Positions 6,610 to 8,367 of a stretch of DNA of 8,367 bases are shown one piece after another. The notes under the pieces are model-generated. The model was not told the DNA's origin. It saw only the letters and a program-made list of their open reading frames with translations, and ran no database searches. How positions within the stretch are numbered: the stretch's first letter is position 1; the number at the start of each line of letters is the position of its first letter. The stretch covers positions 1 through 8,367 of the forward strand of contig JBNKDU010000048.1 of assembly GCA_050288425.1 (NCBI GenBank), read 5' to 3'. This stretch comes from JARRKU01 sp050288425 (GTDB taxonomy: Bacteria > Desulfobacterota > Desulfobacteria > Desulfobacterales > Desulfosarcinaceae). The position numbers and the translations under genes are program-made.

Positions 6610-6733
6610 AAATGGTACTGTTTTTGCAATTTTGAAGGCAGGCTATTACCGCTCCGGACAATGGGCCGTCCTGGGCAAAATGCTGAAATGACAATTCCGC
6701 CCGGTTCCATGGAGCGGGAAATACCGGCCCGAT

Positions 6734-6738
6734 GGGAG
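6734..6738 (+). promoter_or_regulatory. Ribosome binding site for a GTG start
   Basis: GGGAG lies 7 nt before the GTG at 6746. No in-frame ATG sits near this site, and the GTG gives a protein with a complete signal peptide and lipobox, so GTG is taken as the start. Confidence 0.65.
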
Positions 6739-6745
6739 TTATCCG

Positions 6746-7339
6746 GTGTCAGGAGAACAGAGATTCAAATCCACGGCAGCCAGTCGGCTCGCTGCAAGGC
6801 ATTGGCCGCGCTGGCTCGTGATCGGATGGATTGCCTTTTTGGCGGCAGGCTGTGCCGGCACACCATCGCGCGCGCCGGCACAGCCCGTCCCTCAGTCAAC
6901 GCATATGCGTGTACCTGATCGGCAGGTTCAGGCGCCTGCCCCGGGGAACCATGCCCGGGCCCCCGTCCAAAAGCGATTGCGGACGGAAGTCGACCGATGG
7001 ATCGGCACACCGCACCGCATGGGCGGCACATCCCGCACGGGCATCGATTGCTCGGGATTTGTCCAACGCATGCAGAAAGATATTTACCGGCAGAACATTC
7101 CCCGCTCGACCCGGCTGCAAGTGAGGTCCGGCCGGCCGGTAGCCAAAAACCAGCTTCACCCCGGCGACCTGGTGTTTTTCCAAATTGCCTCCAAGGGACC
7201 CCACGTGGGGATTTACCTGGGCGGTGCGGAATTCGCCCACGCCTCCACAAGCAAAGGCGTGATGATCTCCAGCCTGAAAGAAGATTACTGGCGCGAACGC
7301 TTCTGGACGGCCAGACGCTATTCCATCGATTCAAATTAA
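6746..7339 (+). CDS. NlpC/P60-family lipoprotein, MepS/Spr-like murein endopeptidase
   Basis: Papain-like cysteine peptidase of 197 aa that would cut peptide crosslinks or stem peptides in the periplasm. It starts at GTG. An unusually long basic leader with four Trp residues (20-28) runs into the lipobox L32-A-A-G-C36; Ala rather than Leu at -3 is tolerated but less common, and Ala at +2 suggests the outer membrane. A Pro/Ala-rich linker (about 39-73) leads to the catalytic domain (about 76-195): GTPHRMGGTSRTGIDCSGF with C102, LHPGDLVFF (137-145), H153 in GPHVGIYLG and H165 in FAHAS. The C-51-H-12-H spacing equals that of the E. coli MepS triad (C68, H119, H131), so an active DD-endopeptidase is likely; NlpC- or YafL-type specificity is possible. 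It is divergent from mrcB, pairing a hydrolase with a synthase. Confidence 0.93.
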   Translation: MSGEQRFKSTAASRLAARHWPRWLVIGWIAFLAAGCAGTPSRAPAQPVPQSTHMRVPDRQVQAPAPGNHARAPVQKRLRTEVDRWIGTPHRMGGTSRTGIDCSGFVQRMQKDIYRQNIPRSTRLQVRSGRPVAKNQLHPGDLVFFQIASKGPHVGIYLGGAEFAHASTSKGVMISSLKEDYWRERFWTARRYSIDSN

Positions 7340-7363
7340 TCTGACGGCAATGACATGCTCCGG

Positions 7364-8239
7364 CTATTCCGGCATCACCTGGTCATCGTCGATGATGGTG
7401 ATCAGGGTCGCGGCGTCGGCCCCCAGTTCGGCACCGGTCACATCGGTGATCCGCACGGTGAACTGTTCATCGTCCTCTTCCTGCAGGTCGTCCAGGATGA
7501 ACACCTCGACGGTTTTCTCCGTCTCGCCGTCATCGAATGTCACCACGGTTGCCACGGTTGCATAATCGTCGCCGCCCGTGGCCGTGATGTCGCTGGATTC
7601 CAGGGTGACCATCACCTGGCCGTCGCTGCCGTTGGAGCGGAGCAAGTGCAGGGTGATGGAGACCCCATCCTCATCCACCTCGATGGTGGGCGACTGCATG
7701 TTGATGACGCCCGGTTCGAGGGGCGGCGGCTCGCACGATTGAACCTGATAGGCAACATACATGGCCCAGTTGTTCCCGGGAAAGTCCAGGCCCTCCGCCC
7801 AGGCCGTTTCCGAACCGGAACCGGCAACCACGACACTGTGGGCCGCCAGGTAAAGTTCGGTTCCGGGAGGCCAGGCGCTGAGATCAATGGTATGAGTCAC
7901 TTGGGTAACGCTCGGGTCATGTTCGCTGTGGTAGGCAAACCGGCCGGGAATGGGATTCCCCTTTGGCGTCTGTTTCAGATCCTCGGGCCGGGCGGCCACG
8001 TCCAGATGGGTCTCGGCGATTCGCCACTCCCCGTCCGTCTGATAGGTGACGTAGATATACTGCTCGTCATTCTCGATGGAAACCGAGCCCACCGGGATGT
8101 GCTGCCCCGCGATCAACGCGGTTTCCATGATTTCCCCGCAGTCGGCCTTGGCCTGGCCCGCCACGGGCGAGAACCCGATCAGCAGCAGACCCAACATGGC
8201 AATCACCGGCATCAGAAAATAAAATACGCGTTTTTTCAT
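7364..8239 (-). CDS. Exported protein with C-terminal Calx-beta domain
   Basis: A 291-aa secreted or periplasmic protein. A signal peptide (basic MKKR, hydrophobic 6-24) has likely cleavage after GQA30 or AKA32; Cys34 lacks a lipobox because Asp precedes it. Residues about 35-168 form a beta-rich domain (GSVSIENDEQYIYVTYQTDG, ETHLDVA, GNPIPGRF, ETAWAEGLDFPGNNWAMY) of a kind I recognise from other secreted bacterial proteins but cannot name. It is bracketed by the only two mature cysteines, C34 and C169, which could form a disulfide. After a Pro-rich hinge (EPPPLEP), residues 179-286 are a Calx-beta domain: GDDYATVATVVTFDDGE and an acidic FILDDLQEEDDEQF segment, typical for Ca2+ binding. The ATG at 8239 has AAAGGA (8248-8253) 8 nt upstream. 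Its stop is 24 bp from the end of the convergent NlpC/P60 gene. Likely adhesion or surface-matrix role, uncertain. Confidence 0.85.
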   Translation of the reverse strand: MKKRVFYFLMPVIAMLGLLLIGFSPVAGQAKADCGEIMETALIAGQHIPVGSVSIENDEQYIYVTYQTDGEWRIAETHLDVAARPEDLKQTPKGNPIPGRFAYHSEHDPSVTQVTHTIDLSAWPPGTELYLAAHSVVVAGSGSETAWAEGLDFPGNNWAMYVAYQVQSCEPPPLEPGVINMQSPTIEVDEDGVSITLHLLRSNGSDGQVMVTLESSDITATGGDDYATVATVVTFDDGETEKTVEVFILDDLQEEDDEQFTVRITDVTGAELGADAATLITIIDDDQVMPE

Positions 8240-8316
8240 GTTAAAATTCCTTTTTCATATGAATGTGTTGAAGTTCGGCGACCCGTGACGTCGACTGTCC
8301 CGTTGCCGCCGGCTGA

Positions 8317-8367
8317 TTAGAAGTAGTTATCGGCATCGGCCGGCGAGCCCTTAGCTCCAATCACGTA
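8317..8367 (-). CDS. Possible C-terminal end of an upstream gene (window edge)
   Basis: On the minus strand one frame is open from the right edge for 16 codons to a TAA (8317-8319), giving YVIGAKGSPADADNYF; the other two minus frames stop within five codons. A terminal Phe after a Tyr is common in outer-membrane beta-barrels, but 16 residues cannot identify a family. If real, this gene would run in the same direction as the Calx-beta gene, 77 bp upstream of it. Chance openness of this length is quite likely. Confidence 0.3.
   Translation of the reverse strand, partial: YVIGAKGSPADADNYF

Larger units (their letters stand above)
6224..6745. other. Long divergent intergenic region between mrcB and the NlpC/P60 gene
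   Basis: A 522-bp stretch without a convincing gene. An AT-rich core (about 6356-6404) is the likely promoter zone for one or both flanking genes. Near mrcB there are two GATGATC copies 21 bp apart (6271-6277 and 6292-6298). CTTCCG (6312-6317) and CGGAAG (6342-6347) flank the palindrome GAACCGGTTC (6321-6330). Nearer the NlpC/P60 gene lie a terminator-like hairpin (6589-6609) and a possible long-range stem (6649-6655 with 6711-6717). A 68-codon reading frame from an ATG at 6405 to a TAA at 6611 has no good ribosome site, a codon pattern unlike the neighbours and no recognised motif, so I do not call it a gene. Confidence 0.6.

Noticed and set aside
6405..6611. A 68-codon plus-strand frame in the mrcB-NlpC/P60 gap
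   Set aside because: Weak ribosome site, codon use unlike the neighbours and no motif. Its stop falls in the T-run of the terminator-like hairpin, which is odd for a real gene end, although a regulatory leader peptide cannot be fully excluded.
7355..8320. A 321-codon plus-strand frame opposite the Calx-beta gene
   Set aside because: It mirrors a GC-rich coding region, is rich in His/Gly/Arg with no motif, and the minus frame has a signal peptide, a ribosome site and a recognisable Calx-beta domain.

Overview
The window looks like chromosomal DNA of a GC-rich Gram-negative bacterium. It encodes two outer-membrane-type lipoproteins with Ala after the lipobox Cys, a PBP1b-type peptidoglycan synthase and a MepS/Spr-type hydrolase. 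Gene style (SNF2 helicase with a SWIM finger, stand-alone DUF4143 ATPase, Calx-beta exported protein) would fit a Desulfobacterota/deltaproteobacterial genome, but that is an inference. There is no rRNA, tRNA, CRISPR array or recognisable transposase.

Layout. (1) Positions 1-1840, minus: a large SNF2-family ATPase whose N-terminal part carries zinc-binding motifs; its C-terminal helicase lobe lies beyond the left edge. (2) 1841-2154: a divergent intergenic region with a perfect 17-bp-arm AT-rich palindrome (2020-2066) and a 9-bp-arm inverted repeat (2105-2130). (3) 2155-3315, plus: an AAA/DUF4143 ATPase with a PD-(D/E)XK-like C-terminus, visibly more AT-rich than its neighbours. (4) 3316-3503: a convergent gap with short hairpins. 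(5) 3504-6223, minus: a two-gene cell-wall operon, mrcB (bifunctional PBP1b) followed by a small TPR lipoprotein whose start codon overlaps the mrcB stop (ATGA). (6) 6224-6745: a 522-bp divergent region with a candidate promoter, a terminator-like hairpin with an alternative pairing partner, and other inverted repeats. (7) 6746-7339, plus: a MepS/Spr-like NlpC/P60 lipoprotein endopeptidase. (8) 7364-8239, minus: an exported protein with a C-terminal Calx-beta domain. (9) 8317-8367, minus: a possible C-terminal scrap of the preceding gene.

How the genes work together. The clearest functional unit is 3504-7339. PBP1b polymerises and crosslinks peptidoglycan. The coupled TPR lipoprotein resembles, in type and position, the PBP1b activator LpoP of Pseudomonas. 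The divergent NlpC/P60 lipoprotein would cut crosslinks so that new strands can be inserted. The SNF2 and DUF4143 genes share a divergent control region but no evident pathway. I see no complete, clearly novel multi-gene system. The most interesting points are the LpoP-like coupling, the attenuator-like leader before the NlpC/P60 gene, and the large palindrome before the DUF4143 gene.
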